Positions 35,960 to 45,975 of a stretch of 64,000 nt of DNA are shown one piece after another (the first letter of the stretch is position 1; every line of letters begins with the position of its first letter). The notes under the pieces are model-generated. The model had not been told where the DNA came from and made no database searches. It saw only the letters and a list, made by a program, of their open reading frames with translations. A program made the position numbers and the translations under genes. The stretch covers positions 58,659-122,658 of the forward strand of contig JAEURX010000008.1 of assembly GCA_016788885.1 (NCBI GenBank), written 5' to 3'. This DNA comes from Nitrospira sp. Its GTDB lineage: Bacteria > Nitrospirota > Nitrospiria > Nitrospirales > Nitrospiraceae.

Positions 35960-36848
35960 GAGGTACCTCTACAGAAGAACGCACGTAACGGGAAATGGCT
36001 GACACGACTGCAGCCGTCTCTTTCATGGCTCGAACGTCATGAACACGCAGGATGTGGGCGCCTTTCAAAACCGCCACGGCAATGGCGCCGGCGGTTCCAT
36101 ACCCCCGCTCGTGCACCGGTCGATCCACCAGGTTGCCGATAAACTGCTTCCGGGAGACGCCGACCAACACCGGATGCCCGAGTTTCGTCAACGCGTCGAA
36201 CCCCGCGAGCAATTGGAGGTTATGCTCTTGGAGCTTACCAAAACCGAAGCCGGGGTCAAGAATGATCTGACTTGCCTGGATACCGGCATCCAATGCCGCC
36301 CGGATCCGTTCACGCAGAAAGGTGGAGACCTCCTGTACCGCGTTCCCATAGTGTGGCGCTCGCTGCATGGTGCGCGGAGTGCCCTGCATGTGCATCAGGA
36401 CGACTGCGGCCCCTGTTTCAGCCACCAGGCCGGCCATGACGGGATCGCCGCGCAGGGCGGTGATGTCGTTGACGATCGACGCTCCGGCCTCAATAGCCCG
36501 ACGGGCCACGGCGGCCTTGGTAGTATCGACAGAGATGGGAAGCGACACGGCCTGACGCACCGCTTCGAGCACGGGCATCAGTCGACTCAGTTCCTCACGC
36601 TCGTCGATGGCCTCTGCGCCGGGCCGCGAAGACTCCGCACCGATATCGATCAGATCGGCGCCCTCATCTTGCATCTGCTTCGCATGGGTGACAGCCTTGT
36701 CGATCGTGAGGTAGGCGCCCCCATCAGAGAAAGAGTCAGGGGTCACATTGAGCACCCCCATGATGAGCGGCCCGGACTCGAAGGTGAGGGTTCGGGAAGC
36801 GGCCGTGAGCACAAGCGGTATACGTGAGGTCGTGTTCGTCGAGGTCAC
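35952..36848 (-). CDS. folP: Dihydropteroate synthase
   Basis: The enzyme condenses p-aminobenzoate with dihydropterin pyrophosphate in folate synthesis. The signatures are [29 protein letters not shown], and the C-terminal GVSRKQFIG. The frame is open from an ATG at 37022, but that codon lies inside the ftsH terminator stem. The GTG at 36848, with GAGGG seven bases upstream, is the more likely start and gives 298 residues, close to the family norm. Intermediate starts cannot be excluded. It overlaps glmM by eight bases, the common folP-glmM pairing. Confidence 0.9.
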   Translation of the reverse strand: MTSTNTTSRIPLVLTAASRTLTFESGPLIMGVLNVTPDSFSDGGAYLTIDKAVTHAKQMQDEGADLIDIGAESSRPGAEAIDEREELSRLMPVLEAVRQAVSLPISVDTTKAAVARRAIEAGASIVNDITALRGDPVMAGLVAETGAAVVLMHMQGTPRTMQRAPHYGNAVQEVSTFLRERIRAALDAGIQASQIILDPGFGFGKLQEHNLQLLAGFDALTKLGHPVLVGVSRKQFIGNLVDRPVHERGYGTAGAIAVAVLKGAHILRVHDVRAMKETAAVVSAISRYVRSSVEVPHA

Positions 36849-36977
36849 CAGAAGTCCCTCGGGTAATAGCGCGCAACCGGAGGTCTTGGAACCATGTGAG
36901 CCGGCTACGGAAGGAACACGGAGGCAACTGGCGACAAGAACAGCCGCGCGATCCCAACCTTTGGCGTGGTGCTCACA

Positions 36978-37023
36978 GAAGAGAAATGCGTTGCCGGAAC
37001 TCCCGGTCAGGAGTTCCGGCAAC
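36978..37023 (-). terminator. Rho-independent terminator after ftsH
   Basis: GTTGCCGGAACTCC and GGAGTTCCGGCAAC (36990-37003, 37010-37023) form a perfect 14-bp stem with a 6-base loop, beginning 18 bases after the ftsH stop. On the minus strand it is followed by a pyrimidine-rich, U-containing tail (ATTTCTCTTC). Confidence 0.85.
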
Positions 37024-37040
37024 GCCGGTAGTCTACAGAT

Positions 37041-38855
37041 TTAGGCAGGAACCGTCTGCGATGAAGACCCTTGGATCAGGATTTGATCAATCTCCAACGC
37101 GTCCAACACTTCCTTTTCCAGCAAGGCCTCTGCGAGGGCCTTCAGGCTGGTCATGTTATCCGTCAAGATCCGTTTCGCACGCTCGTAGTTCTCTGTGACC
37201 AAACGCTTCACTTCATGGTCGATTTCGATTGCCACCTGCTCGCTGAAGTCACGCTTCGAGCCGATCTCCCGGCCCAGGAAAATTTCCTCTTCCTTACGCC
37301 CGAAGGTCAGGGGCCCCAGCTTCTCACTCATACCCCACTCGCACACCATCTTGCGAGCAAGATCTGTGGCTCGTTCCAGGTCATTCCCCGCTCCGGTCGT
37401 CACGTCATGCAAGACCAACTCTTCAGCTACTCGCCCGCCCATGAGGATGGCGAGATTGTTGTAAAGAAAGTCTTTCGAATAGTTGTGACGATCGTCCGTC
37501 GGCAACTGCATAGTCACGCCGAGCGCTCGCCCCCGCGGGATAATGGTGACCTTGTGAACGGGATCCGTCCCAGGCAAGAGCTTGGCCATGAGTGCATGAC
37601 CCGCCTCGTGATAGGCCGTGGTGCGCTTTTCGTCATCGGTGAGCACCATGCTCTTCCGTTCTGCACCCATCAGGACTTTGTCTTTCGCCATCTCGAAGTC
37701 AATGAATTCGACTTCTTTCTTATTCAGACGCGCTGCCCACAACGCCGCTTCGTTTACCAGGTTCTCAAGGTCAGCACCCGAAAAACCTGGCGTGCCACGC
37801 GCAATCTTCTCAAGTTCCACGTCAGAGGCGAGCGGAACCTTCTTGGTATGGACTTTCAGAATTTCTGAGCGACCACGCAAATCTGGCCGATTGACGACCA
37901 CTTGGCGGTCAAAACGGCCCGGGCGTAGCAACGCCGGGTCGAGCACATCAGGACGGTTGGTCGCCGCGATCAGAATGACCCCTTCGGTCGTATCAAACCC
38001 ATCCATTTCCACAAGCAACTGATTGAGGGTCTGCTCCCGCTCATCGTGACCACCGCCGAGCCCCGCCCCGCGCAAACGGCCAACTGCATCGATTTCGTCG
38101 ATGAAAATGATACAGGGCGCATGCTTCTTACCCTGCTCGAACAGGTCTCGCACGCGCGAGGCGCCGACCCCGACGAACATTTCCACGAAGTCTGAACCGC
38201 TGATGCTGAAGAACGGGACACCTGCTTCACCGGCAATTGCCTTCGCCAGAAGGGTTTTGCCCGTGCCCGGAGGGCCAACGATCAGAACGCCTTTGGGAAT
38301 GCGCCCGCCCAGCTTCTGGAACTTTCTCGGATCTTTCAAAAACTCAATGATCTCAAGGACTTCCTCCTTGGCTTCTTCAATCCCGGCCACGTCAGAGAAC
38401 GTCACCTTCTTGCGTTCCTCTGTCAGCATGCGAGCGCGGCTCTTGCCGAACGACAGGGCCTTGTTACCGCCAATCTGCATCTGACGCATGAGGAAAAACC
38501 ACAATCCAAGGAACAGAATGAACGGTCCCCAGGTGACCAGGAACGTGATGTACCACGGACTTTCGTCAGGTGGGCGTGCTTCGATCTGGACATCCTTCTC
38601 GCGCAAATGTTTCACCAACTCCGGATACTCGGCCGTATAGGTCCGAATCCGGCTTTGGTCCTTTAAAATCGCGCTGATATGGTTGGCCTTGATCGTCACC
38701 TTCATGACCTCGCCCTTATCCAGCTTGGCCATAAAGTCGCTAAATATGACTTCGTCTTCCGGCGCATGGGTCGGCACACTGAACAAGTTGAACAACAGAA
38801 TCATGAACAGGCCGACCACGACCCAGAACAATAAATTCTTTACCCGTGAATTCAT
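37041..38855 (-). CDS. ftsH: ATP-dependent zinc metalloprotease FtsH
   Basis: The ATG at 38855 follows AAGGAGAGG and gives 604 residues. Two N-terminal spans ([19 protein letters not shown] and [15 protein letters not shown]) flank a short periplasmic domain. The AAA+ module has Walker [11 protein letters not shown], Walker [12 protein letters not shown] and the arginine region RPGRFDRQV. The zinc site is HEAGHA, with a further Asp in the [12 protein letters not shown] helix region. FtsH degrades unassembled membrane proteins and some regulators. It lies between hpt and a strong terminator in the conserved tilS-hpt-ftsH order. Confidence 0.98.
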   Translation of the reverse strand: MNSRVKNLLFWVVVGLFMILLFNLFSVPTHAPEDEVIFSDFMAKLDKGEVMKVTIKANHISAILKDQSRIRTYTAEYPELVKHLREKDVQIEARPPDESPWYITFLVTWGPFILFLGLWFFLMRQMQIGGNKALSFGKSRARMLTEERKKVTFSDVAGIEEAKEEVLEIIEFLKDPRKFQKLGGRIPKGVLIVGPPGTGKTLLAKAIAGEAGVPFFSISGSDFVEMFVGVGASRVRDLFEQGKKHAPCIIFIDEIDAVGRLRGAGLGGGHDEREQTLNQLLVEMDGFDTTEGVILIAATNRPDVLDPALLRPGRFDRQVVVNRPDLRGRSEILKVHTKKVPLASDVELEKIARGTPGFSGADLENLVNEAALWAARLNKKEVEFIDFEMAKDKVLMGAERKSMVLTDDEKRTTAYHEAGHALMAKLLPGTDPVHKVTIIPRGRALGVTMQLPTDDRHNYSKDFLYNNLAILMGGRVAEELVLHDVTTGAGNDLERATDLARKMVCEWGMSEKLGPLTFGRKEEEIFLGREIGSKRDFSEQVAIEIDHEVKRLVTENYERAKRILTDNMTSLKALAEALLEKEVLDALEIDQILIQGSSSQTVPA

Positions 38856-38943
38856 CCACCTCTCCTTTGAGGATTTTAGGCAGACCAAAAAATCAGCTAA
38901 CCGTGCAGAATGTTACCATAGGTTCCGCGAGGGGAACAACCTT

Positions 38944-39495
38944 TCATGCAGACTCCTGCTCCCCTTCCTCGCCTTGATCGAGTGCGGCAAGGTACGGAAG
39001 GTTTCGATACTCCTGGCGGTAATCCAGCCCGTATCCGACTACGAACTTATTGGGTATTTTGAACCCCACATACTCCAGATCTACGTCGACCAATCGCCGC
39101 TCCGGCTTGCTGAGCAGGGTGCACACCTTCAAGGAGCGGGGCTTGCGTCGAGACAATGTCTTCATCAGATACTGCACGGTCAGGCCGGAGTCTACGATAT
39201 CCTCCACCAGCAAGACGTCTTTCCCGACGATCGGTTCGGTCAGATCCGATACCAGTTTGACCTTGCCCGAGGTCTTCTTCCCTGCCCCGTAACTCGTGAC
39301 GACGATGAACTCCACGCGCATCGGTATCCGGATGGCTCGTGCCAGGTCGGCATAAAACGCATAGGCGCCTTTGAGAACCCCGACGAGGACCAACTCCTTT
39401 CCCGCATAGTCGGACGCAATTTGCCGACCCAGTTCCCGAATTCGGGTCCGCATCTGCTCCTGCGTCACAATGGGGCGACCAAAAATGCGTTCCAT
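38944..39495 (-). CDS. hpt: Hypoxanthine phosphoribosyltransferase
   Basis: The 183-residue enzyme salvages hypoxanthine (and often guanine) to the nucleotide with PRPP. The PRPP loop is VLLVEDIVDSGLTVQYL, the flexible loop has TSYGAGKKTSGK, and the base site includes YVGFKIPNKFVVGYGLDY. The ATG at 39495 (MERIF) with GGAG ten bases upstream is chosen over an in-frame TTG at 39504. It starts three bases after tilS ends, so the two are coupled. Confidence 0.95.
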   Translation of the reverse strand: MERIFGRPIVTQEQMRTRIRELGRQIASDYAGKELVLVGVLKGAYAFYADLARAIRIPMRVEFIVVTSYGAGKKTSGKVKLVSDLTEPIVGKDVLLVEDIVDSGLTVQYLMKTLSRRKPRSLKVCTLLSKPERRLVDVDLEYVGFKIPNKFVVGYGLDYRQEYRNLPYLAALDQGEEGEQESA

Positions 39496-39497
39496 TT

Positions 39498-40991
39498 CTA
39501 ACAAACTCCTTTCCGACGCACAGGATGTGTCACACTAGCTACAATGAATCGGTTCGTCGAAGCGGTGGCGGCAAATCGAGCATCGATACGTCTCCCGACA
39601 ATCCAGGCGATTTTCTCGTCCGATAGCAACAACGGGATGTGTTCTCGCATAGACCGACCCAGTTTTGCATCTGTGAAGTAATCTTGCAATTTCTTTCGTC
39701 GACCGGCCATGCCGGTGGGCATAAACCAATCCCCTGGCCGCCACGACCGGATTGTCAGGGGTAACGCGAGTCGGTCCGCATCAAACAGCGCGGCATCGGG
39801 AGACGGTTGTGTGAACAACGCCAGACCTCGTGCCTTCGTGACGCGACGCACGTGAATGACCTCCCCTGTCCGTGGCCATGAGGTGGTCGACGGCAGTGTG
39901 TAAAGCCTCACCACCTCGGAATCCGACACCGAAGCTACAGCGGGTGAACCATCCCTGGAGCCTGACGGACGCAGCGGCGCCCCCTTACGCGTGAGCGCCA
40001 CCGCCTCTTGCTCAGAGACCACCACCAGAGGTCCGACGCGCCATGTCTGACCTGCCTGCCTGGTCGTGAGCGACGCGAGCATCGAGAGAAGCAGATCGCT
40101 GCGCGGCCCGGAAAACGCCGGCGCGAGGGCGTGAATTGCCAACCTGAGCATTCGACGTTGCAAGGCTGTCGGGTGCTGAAGAAACGCGGCCCGATCGAGG
40201 ATAACCATAGTCGCATCGCGTCGCTGCGTGACACGGCGCAGCGCACGTGCGGCCAACACCTCCAGGAATCGATCATCGGCTCGCAACACATCGGCCTGAC
40301 GTGCGAGCAACCGAGTGGCAGCCGGGGCCAGTGATTCCAGGATGGGTAACACTTCGTGCCGCACACGATTGCGCAAATACCGCGAGGACGCATTGCTGGA
40401 ATCCGTCCGATAAGACAATCCCACCGCCGCAAGGTAGGCCAGAATCTCCGCCCGCGTCACACCCAGAAGAGGTCGGACAAAGAGCCGTTCACGAATATGC
40501 GGCATCCCGGCAAGACCCCGTAAACCGGCCCCGCGCAACATGCGCAACAGAATCGTTTCCGCCTGGTCGTCCGCCGTGTGCCCAAGCGCCACCCGATCGA
40601 GCTGTCGCTCTGCCGCCAGGTCGCGAAACAGGCGATAGCGCAGGTCACGGGCACGCGCCTGCAGTGAGCTCGACACTCCAGCCTCGCGCGCACCAATGTG
40701 GAGCGATCTCACACAGCAAGGTACATGAAGCCGGTGGCACAGCGCTGCGACAAACGACGCATCCTCGTCCGACTCAACCCCGCGAAGCCCATAGTTGCAG
40801 TGCACCACGCTGAGGGACAGCTTCCAGGCCGTGGCCAGACCGTGCAGAATCGAGAGCAACGCCACGGAATCCGGCCCGCCGGAGACGGCCACCAAAACAG
40901 ACTGCCCTGGGTGGAGTAAGGCACGCGCACGGATGGCGCGGATGACTTGGTTATGAAGCGGGTGATGCGATGCTGAGGAAGAACCTGCCAT
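39498..40991 (-). CDS. tilS: tRNA(Ile)-lysidine synthase
   Basis: The 497-residue protein attaches lysine to C34 of the CAU-anticodon tRNA-Ile. The PP-loop SGGPDS is at residues 37-42, followed by VVHCNYGLRGVESDEDASFV and LGHTADDQAETILLRMLRGA. The extended C-terminal domain is present (IRSWRPGDWFMPTGMAGRRK, KLGRSMREHIPLLLSDE). Its length is that of the long TilS type. It follows ribF by three bases and precedes hpt closely, the common tilS-hpt-ftsH arrangement. Confidence 0.96.
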   Translation of the reverse strand: MAGSSSASHHPLHNQVIRAIRARALLHPGQSVLVAVSGGPDSVALLSILHGLATAWKLSLSVVHCNYGLRGVESDEDASFVAALCHRLHVPCCVRSLHIGAREAGVSSSLQARARDLRYRLFRDLAAERQLDRVALGHTADDQAETILLRMLRGAGLRGLAGMPHIRERLFVRPLLGVTRAEILAYLAAVGLSYRTDSSNASSRYLRNRVRHEVLPILESLAPAATRLLARQADVLRADDRFLEVLAARALRRVTQRRDATMVILDRAAFLQHPTALQRRMLRLAIHALAPAFSGPRSDLLLSMLASLTTRQAGQTWRVGPLVVVSEQEAVALTRKGAPLRPSGSRDGSPAVASVSDSEVVRLYTLPSTTSWPRTGEVIHVRRVTKARGLALFTQPSPDAALFDADRLALPLTIRSWRPGDWFMPTGMAGRRKKLQDYFTDAKLGRSMREHIPLLLSDEKIAWIVGRRIDARFAATASTNRFIVASVTHPVRRKGVC

Positions 40992-40994
40992 CGC

Positions 40995-41957
40995 TCATGA
41001 CTGGGAATGGAGGGGTGAGACCGGGTCCAATGCCGCCTCGCGCAACTGCGCACGGGCCACATCCACATCCGATTCGATCTGTCTGGTCAACGCGTCTGCG
41101 GAAGCAAACACGCGGTCTCCGCGAACAAACCCCAGCAGCTCTACACGAATTGTTTCTCCGTAAAGCTCCAGCCGTTCGTCCAGAATCGACACCTCGAGCA
41201 AACGTTCTCCGGCCCCGAACGTCGGCCTGGTTCCGATGTAGACCACCGAATCCAGGCACCGCCCCTTCCAGAGCACCCGAGCGGCATACACACCGTCCGG
41301 CGGAATGACACGCCCCTCAGGAAGCCGAAGGTTGGCGGTGGGCCATCCGAGATCCGTCCCGCGCCGGGCCCCGGCAATCACCGTTCCCTCGATTCCATAC
41401 GGCCTTCCGAGAAACCGAACGGCTTTCTGCAGCTCGCCGGCTTGAATCATCTGGCGGATCCGTGTGGAACTGACGATCGTTTCGTCGATGGTGACCGGCG
41501 GCATGGGATGGACGCGGAATCCGAATTGCGCGCCGAACTCAAGCAGATCCGCGATACGTCCGGCTCGGCCTTTTCCAAACGCAAAATGTTCCCCGACGAA
41601 GAGCTCCCGCGTCCCAATCCCATCCCGCAACACGTGTGTCGCAAACTGCAGCGGATCCAGCGCAGCAAACGCAGGGGTAAATTCCAGGAAGACGACCTCG
41701 TCGATCCCGGCTGCCTCAAAACGGGCCAGCTTTTCTTCCGGCGAGGTCAGGAACATGAGGTTGACGTGCGGGGCGAGGATCTTCACCGGATGGGGATCAA
41801 AGGTCAGCACCATCGCCGTGCCGGCCTCCCGGCGCGCCGTTGTCACCACCTGATCCAGAAGCGCGCGGTGACCGCGATGATGACCATCAAAATTGCCGAT
41901 GGTCACCACCGAATAGGGCCTGGATGTGGATGGGGTGACTCCCCGGGTAACTTTCAT
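40995..41957 (-). CDS. ribF: Bifunctional riboflavin kinase/FMN adenylyltransferase
   Basis: The 320-residue protein makes FMN and FAD. The N-terminal adenylyltransferase has the nucleotidyl motif [17 protein letters not shown] and [15 protein letters not shown] near 170. The C-terminal kinase has [20 protein letters not shown] and a long final helix. Both modules have normal length. It overlaps hemB by four bases at its start and is followed by tilS three bases later. FAD supply fits the many flavoproteins nearby, including lpdA and the GMC oxidoreductase. Confidence 0.96.
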   Translation of the reverse strand: MKVTRGVTPSTSRPYSVVTIGNFDGHHRGHRALLDQVVTTARREAGTAMVLTFDPHPVKILAPHVNLMFLTSPEEKLARFEAAGIDEVVFLEFTPAFAALDPLQFATHVLRDGIGTRELFVGEHFAFGKGRAGRIADLLEFGAQFGFRVHPMPPVTIDETIVSSTRIRQMIQAGELQKAVRFLGRPYGIEGTVIAGARRGTDLGWPTANLRLPEGRVIPPDGVYAARVLWKGRCLDSVVYIGTRPTFGAGERLLEVSILDERLELYGETIRVELLGFVRGDRVFASADALTRQIESDVDVARAQLREAALDPVSPLHSQS

Positions 41958-42937
41958 GCGTGCCGTGACCGGAGCAGCCCGGCGGCGTCCTTTGCAAAAT
42001 AGGTCAGAATAATGTCGGCACCGGCCCGTTTGATCGACAGCAACGACTCCATCATCGCACGACGTTCATCCAACCATCCCGCTTGCGCGGCCGCCTTGAT
42101 CATGCTGTATTCGCCGCTCACTTGATAGGCGGCAATCGGCAACAACGTCCGCTCGCGCGCGGCACTGATGATATCCAGATACGGCATAGCCGGCTTGACC
42201 ATGATGATGTCGGCACCCTCCTCGACATCCAGATCGATTTCCCGCAATGCCTCGCGCTTGTTGGCCGGATCCATCTGATAAGACTGACGGTCGCCGAACT
42301 GCGGGCTGGAATTGGCCGCGTCGCGAAACGGGGCGTAAAAGCAGGACGCGAACTTCGCGGCATAGGCCATAATGGGCACATCCACAAATCCGGCCCGATC
42401 CAGTTCGTCACGGATGGCCGCCACCCGCCCATCCATCATGTCCGAGGGAGCGACCATGTCTGCCCCGGCCTGCGCATGGGTTCTCGCCATGGCCCTGAGA
42501 CAGTCCAGCGTTTCATCATTGAGGATCCGGCCCTGCTTCACGATGCCGCAATGCCCGTGACTGGTATATTCATCGATGCAGACATCCGTAATCACCACGA
42601 GATCAGGCACCTGTTCCTTGAGGGCCCGAATCGCACGTTGGACGATGCCATCCGGATCGAAGCCTGAGCTACCCCGCTCATCCTTTTGATCCGGAATACC
42701 GAACAGGATCACCGCGGGAATGCCCAGGGCCTTGACCTCGTGCGCTTCCTTGATCAGCAGATCAATGGACAGACGCGATTGTCCCGGCATCGACGCAATC
42801 GGTTCGTTGCGCCCCTGCCCCTCGGTGACGAACACGGGGTAGATGAAGTCGTTCGGCGTGAGGGACGTCTCCCGAACCATTCGCCGAAGCGGCTCCGTTT
42901 CCCGTGTTCGACGCATGCGCTGCATCGGAAAGGCCAT
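41954..42937 (-). CDS. hemB: Delta-aminolevulinic acid dehydratase (porphobilinogen synthase)
   Basis: The 327-residue enzyme joins two 5-aminolevulinate molecules. The active-site lysines are in [11 protein letters not shown] and in the [15 protein letters not shown] segment; [16 protein letters not shown] closes the protein. The metal site reads [11 protein letters not shown]: the first and third Cys of the zinc type (CxCx7C) are kept but the middle Cys is Asp, so metal choice is unclear. It sits upstream of ribF (4-base overlap) and seven bases after the CBS protein gene, at the end of the haem gene series. Confidence 0.96.
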   Translation of the reverse strand: MAFPMQRMRRTRETEPLRRMVRETSLTPNDFIYPVFVTEGQGRNEPIASMPGQSRLSIDLLIKEAHEVKALGIPAVILFGIPDQKDERGSSGFDPDGIVQRAIRALKEQVPDLVVITDVCIDEYTSHGHCGIVKQGRILNDETLDCLRAMARTHAQAGADMVAPSDMMDGRVAAIRDELDRAGFVDVPIMAYAAKFASCFYAPFRDAANSSPQFGDRQSYQMDPANKREALREIDLDVEEGADIIMVKPAMPYLDIISAARERTLLPIAAYQVSGEYSMIKAAAQAGWLDERRAMMESLLSIKRAGADIILTYFAKDAAGLLRSRHA

Positions 42938-42944
42938 GGTTCGC

Positions 42945-43337
42945 TCACTTCCTCGGCAAGTTGGTCAGGAACACGACCAGATCCCGCACGGAGATCATGC
43001 CGACGAGTTGCCCGTCCTTCGTCACGCCCAGATGGCGGAGATGCGTCTGGGCCATGAGATCATTCGCATCCAGCAGGGTCTTATGTTCCTCAATCGTGAC
43101 GAGCGGCGCCGACATGATCTGCTCAACCGTCGTCTTGGTCATGTCCGCCCCGGTAGCCACCACCCGCCGGACCATGTCCGTGTCGGTGATGATGCCGATG
43201 ACCTCCTTCCCGTTGGTCACAAACAGACTACCGATGTTGCGATCGCGCATGACTCGCCCCGCGGTACGCACATCCGTGTCGCGCTCCACGGTGGTGAACT
43301 TGTCCTTGGGAACCATGAATGACTTGACTGGAACCAT
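42945..43337 (-). CDS. Two-CBS-domain protein
   Basis: The 130-residue protein consists almost entirely of two CBS repeats ([20 protein letters not shown] with [19 protein letters not shown], then [20 protein letters not shown] with [13 protein letters not shown]). Such pairs form a Bateman module that binds adenosine nucleotides and often acts as a sensor. No enzyme domain is attached. It is inserted between the cobA-hemD fusion and hemB, so it may sense energy or SAM status for tetrapyrrole synthesis. That link is inferred from position only. Confidence 0.88.
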   Translation of the reverse strand: MVPVKSFMVPKDKFTTVERDTDVRTAGRVMRDRNIGSLFVTNGKEVIGIITDTDMVRRVVATGADMTKTTVEQIMSAPLVTIEEHKTLLDANDLMAQTHLRHLGVTKDGQLVGMISVRDLVVFLTNLPRK

Positions 43338-43368
43338 GCCTGTCCTCCCCTCTTACTAGTGAATAGGC

Positions 43369-44955
43369 TTACCTACTGCCGCTGGGTCCGCTCGGCGCCG
43401 ACCTCGCACGACGAGCATTCCGACTTTCAACATGCTGGACGATGGCCTCCGCCAGCGCAGGAATCGTGTTCTGCGCGGCCATGATGTGCACCGTCAGGCC
43501 GGCTTCCCGCGCCGTCGCCGCAGTGACCGGACCGATACAGGCCACCGTCGTCGATCCGACCAGTCGTAGCAATTCCTCCCTCGTGGCGAACAACTCCACG
43601 AAGTTCCGCACCGTCGACGAACTGGTGAAGGAAATCACATTGATCTCACCGGCCCGGAGTTGCGCCACAAGCCGATCCGTCGCGACCGCCGGACGAATGG
43701 TCCGGTAGACCGGCACCACATCAACCGTGGCTCCCTGAGCGCGCAACTGCTCCGGCAGGAGTTCCCGGGCGACCAGTGCGCGCGGGATCAAGACGTGAGC
43801 TCCGCGAATCGGCCGGCCGGCCAGAGCATCGAGGATCCCCTCCGCTTGGAACTGCTCCGGAATCACATCCGCCCGCAGGCCAAAAGCCGCCAACGCGTCC
43901 GCGGTGCGCGGGCCGATACAGCAAATGGTCATACCGGCCAAGGCCCGCACGTCGCGCTTGGTCTCGAATAATCGCGTCATGAAGGGTGCGACGCCGTTCA
44001 CGCTGGTAAAAATCAACCATTCATAGGTCGACAGGCGCGCAAGCGCGGCATCCAGCGAGGACCAGTCTTCGGGAGGCGTCACCTCGATAGTCGGGCATTC
44101 TACGGCTTCCCCACCCTGCGCGTGAATCAAATCGGAAAACTCCGCGGCCTGCGGTTTCGGCCTCGTCACGAGTACGCGTGTACCGAACAACGGGCGCCGC
44201 TCGAACCAATTCAACTGCGACCGTAAACGCACTACCTCGCCGATGACGATCACGGTCGGGGGCTCCATCTGAGCCGCCGCGGCTTTCTCCACAATATCGT
44301 CCAGCGTTCCCACCACCGTTCGTTGGGACACTCGAGTTCCCCAACGAATGACGGCCACGGGCGTCGCGCCCTCCTTGCCTTCGGCCCGAAGGCACTGCAC
44401 GATGTTCGGCAAATTGGTCATGCCCATCAGAAAGACCAAGGTGCCATGCACCGTCGCCAATCGCGTCCACTCGATATGACTCCGATCCTTCGTGGGATCT
44501 TCGTGACCGGTCACGAAGGTCACGGTCGACGCCATGGTGCGGTGCGTGACAGGAATACCCGCATAAGCCGGCGCAGCGACCGCCGCCGTCACCCCGGGCA
44601 CCACTTCAAACTCCAGCCCCGCGGCTGCAACCGCCTCCGCTTCTTCTCCCCCACGCCCAAAGACGAATGGATCGCCCCCCTTCAGTCGGACGACGCATTT
44701 GCCCAAGCGCGCATGATCGATCAGGAGACGATTGATTTCCAATTGATCGCGATACTGGCCACGGCCGCGACGCCCAACGTAGAGGCGTTCCGCTTGAGGG
44801 GCCGTATGCTGCAACAATGCTTCGTTGGCAAGATAGTCGTACAAGACCACATCGGCCTGTTCGAGGCACTCCTTCCCACGCAGCGTGAGCAACTTCGGGT
44901 CGCCCGGGCCGGCCCCGACCAGAAAGACTCTTCCTGCACGTGTCGTCGCCGCCAT
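43369..44955 (-). CDS. Fusion of uroporphyrinogen-III C-methyltransferase and uroporphyrinogen-III synthase
   Basis: The start is the ATG at 44955, which overlaps the hemC stop as TAATG; the frame is open to 45354 but that part overlaps hemC. Residues 1-250 are CobA/SUMT-like (VFLVGAGPGDPKLLTLRG, VVRLKGGDPFVFGRGGEE, VVPGVTAAVAAPAYAGIP, PVAVIRWGT). Residues about 265-510 are HemD-like (RVLVTRPKPQAAEFSDLI, WLIFTSVNGV, VDVVPVYRTIRP, ISFTSSSTVRNFVELF). One protein thus makes uroporphyrinogen III and methylates it to precorrin-2, feeding sirohaem, cobalamin or haem d1, while hemB/hemC sit beside it. Confidence 0.95.
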   Translation of the reverse strand: MAATTRAGRVFLVGAGPGDPKLLTLRGKECLEQADVVLYDYLANEALLQHTAPQAERLYVGRRGRGQYRDQLEINRLLIDHARLGKCVVRLKGGDPFVFGRGGEEAEAVAAAGLEFEVVPGVTAAVAAPAYAGIPVTHRTMASTVTFVTGHEDPTKDRSHIEWTRLATVHGTLVFLMGMTNLPNIVQCLRAEGKEGATPVAVIRWGTRVSQRTVVGTLDDIVEKAAAAQMEPPTVIVIGEVVRLRSQLNWFERRPLFGTRVLVTRPKPQAAEFSDLIHAQGGEAVECPTIEVTPPEDWSSLDAALARLSTYEWLIFTSVNGVAPFMTRLFETKRDVRALAGMTICCIGPRTADALAAFGLRADVIPEQFQAEGILDALAGRPIRGAHVLIPRALVARELLPEQLRAQGATVDVVPVYRTIRPAVATDRLVAQLRAGEINVISFTSSSTVRNFVELFATREELLRLVGSTTVACIGPVTAATAREAGLTVHIMAAQNTIPALAEAIVQHVESRNARRARSAPSGPSGSR

Positions 44956-45887
44956 TATGCCCGTCCGTAAATTTCCTTGAGGATGACATCGGCGCCATCC
45001 GCTAGTAATCGTTCGGCCAACGTGGTTCCCAAGTGGTGTGCATTGCTTGCCGGGCCTTGGATGCGATGCCGAATAACACGTCGTCCATCGACCGTGGCCA
45101 CCAGGCCATCCAGCGTCAGGGTCTCGCCCTCGAGCACGGCATGCGCCGCGATAGGAACCTGGCATCCCCCTTCGAGGCGGTGGAGCAATGCTCGTTCGGC
45201 TGTCACGGTCGTGCGAGTGGGATGATGCTCGAAACGAGTCAACAACTCGCGCACGACCGTGTCGTTGCTGCGCGCTTCGATGCCCAGCGCTCCTTGAGCA
45301 ATGGCAGGTAAACTGAGAGCAACCGGAAGATACTCCGTGATCTCCGCATCCCATTCCAGTCGACGCAGGCCTGCCGCAGCCAACACAATAGCGTCAAATT
45401 GCCCCTCACGTAATTTCCGCAGGCGCGTATCCAAATTCCCACGCAACATCTCAATGACAAAATCAGGGCGATGGTGGAGCAACTGGGCTTGCCGCCGAAG
45501 GCTGCTGGTCCCGATGCGGGCACCAGGCTTCAGCTGGTCCAACCGGATTCCATCTCTGGTGATCAAGGCATCCCGCGGGTCTTCACGGGGAGGCACACAG
45601 AGAATTTCGAGACCGTCCGGCAGTGCCGTCGGCACATCCTTCATGCTGTGAACGGCGAGATCGATCTCCCCGCTCAGGAGGGCATCTTCGATTTCTTTGA
45701 CAAACAACCCCTTGCCGCCGATTTTTGCCAGCGGCACATCGAGGATTTTGTCCCCTGAGGTTTGGATGCGCTTCAGTGTAATGGCAATCCCCGGCGCCAG
45801 TTCCTGTAGACGCGCCTGCACCCACTGACTCTGATGCACGGCCAACTTGCTGCCGCGGGTCCCGAGAATAAGCGTTGAACGACTCAT
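44955..45887 (-). CDS. hemC: Porphobilinogen deaminase (hydroxymethylbilane synthase)
   Basis: The 310-residue enzyme polymerises four porphobilinogens. The dipyrromethane cofactor Cys is C242 (LEGGCQVPIAAHA), and the catalytic Asp is D84 (AVHSMKDVP). The binding-loop arginines are in GTSSLRRQAQLLHHRPD and RGNLDTRLRKL. The start is taken at the ATG at 45887 (MSRSTLILGTRGSKLA); the frame is open upstream to 46184, but that overlaps hemA and is not protein-like. It overlaps the cobA-hemD start by one base. Confidence 0.97.
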   Translation of the reverse strand: MSRSTLILGTRGSKLAVHQSQWVQARLQELAPGIAITLKRIQTSGDKILDVPLAKIGGKGLFVKEIEDALLSGEIDLAVHSMKDVPTALPDGLEILCVPPREDPRDALITRDGIRLDQLKPGARIGTSSLRRQAQLLHHRPDFVIEMLRGNLDTRLRKLREGQFDAIVLAAAGLRRLEWDAEITEYLPVALSLPAIAQGALGIEARSNDTVVRELLTRFEHHPTRTTVTAERALLHRLEGGCQVPIAAHAVLEGETLTLDGLVATVDGRRVIRHRIQGPASNAHHLGTTLAERLLADGADVILKEIYGRA

Positions 45888-45975
45888 CGGCGACCACGTC
45901 CGGGCTGGTTCGCCACCGATAACCGATGACCTTCTCCACACACGTGCTTCATACGATGTGTGACCGGTGGTCCGC

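Noticed and set aside
44956..45354. 133-codon N-terminal extension of the cobA-hemD frame
   Set aside because: It overlaps hemC in another frame, is not protein-like, and a TAATG-coupled ATG marks the true start.
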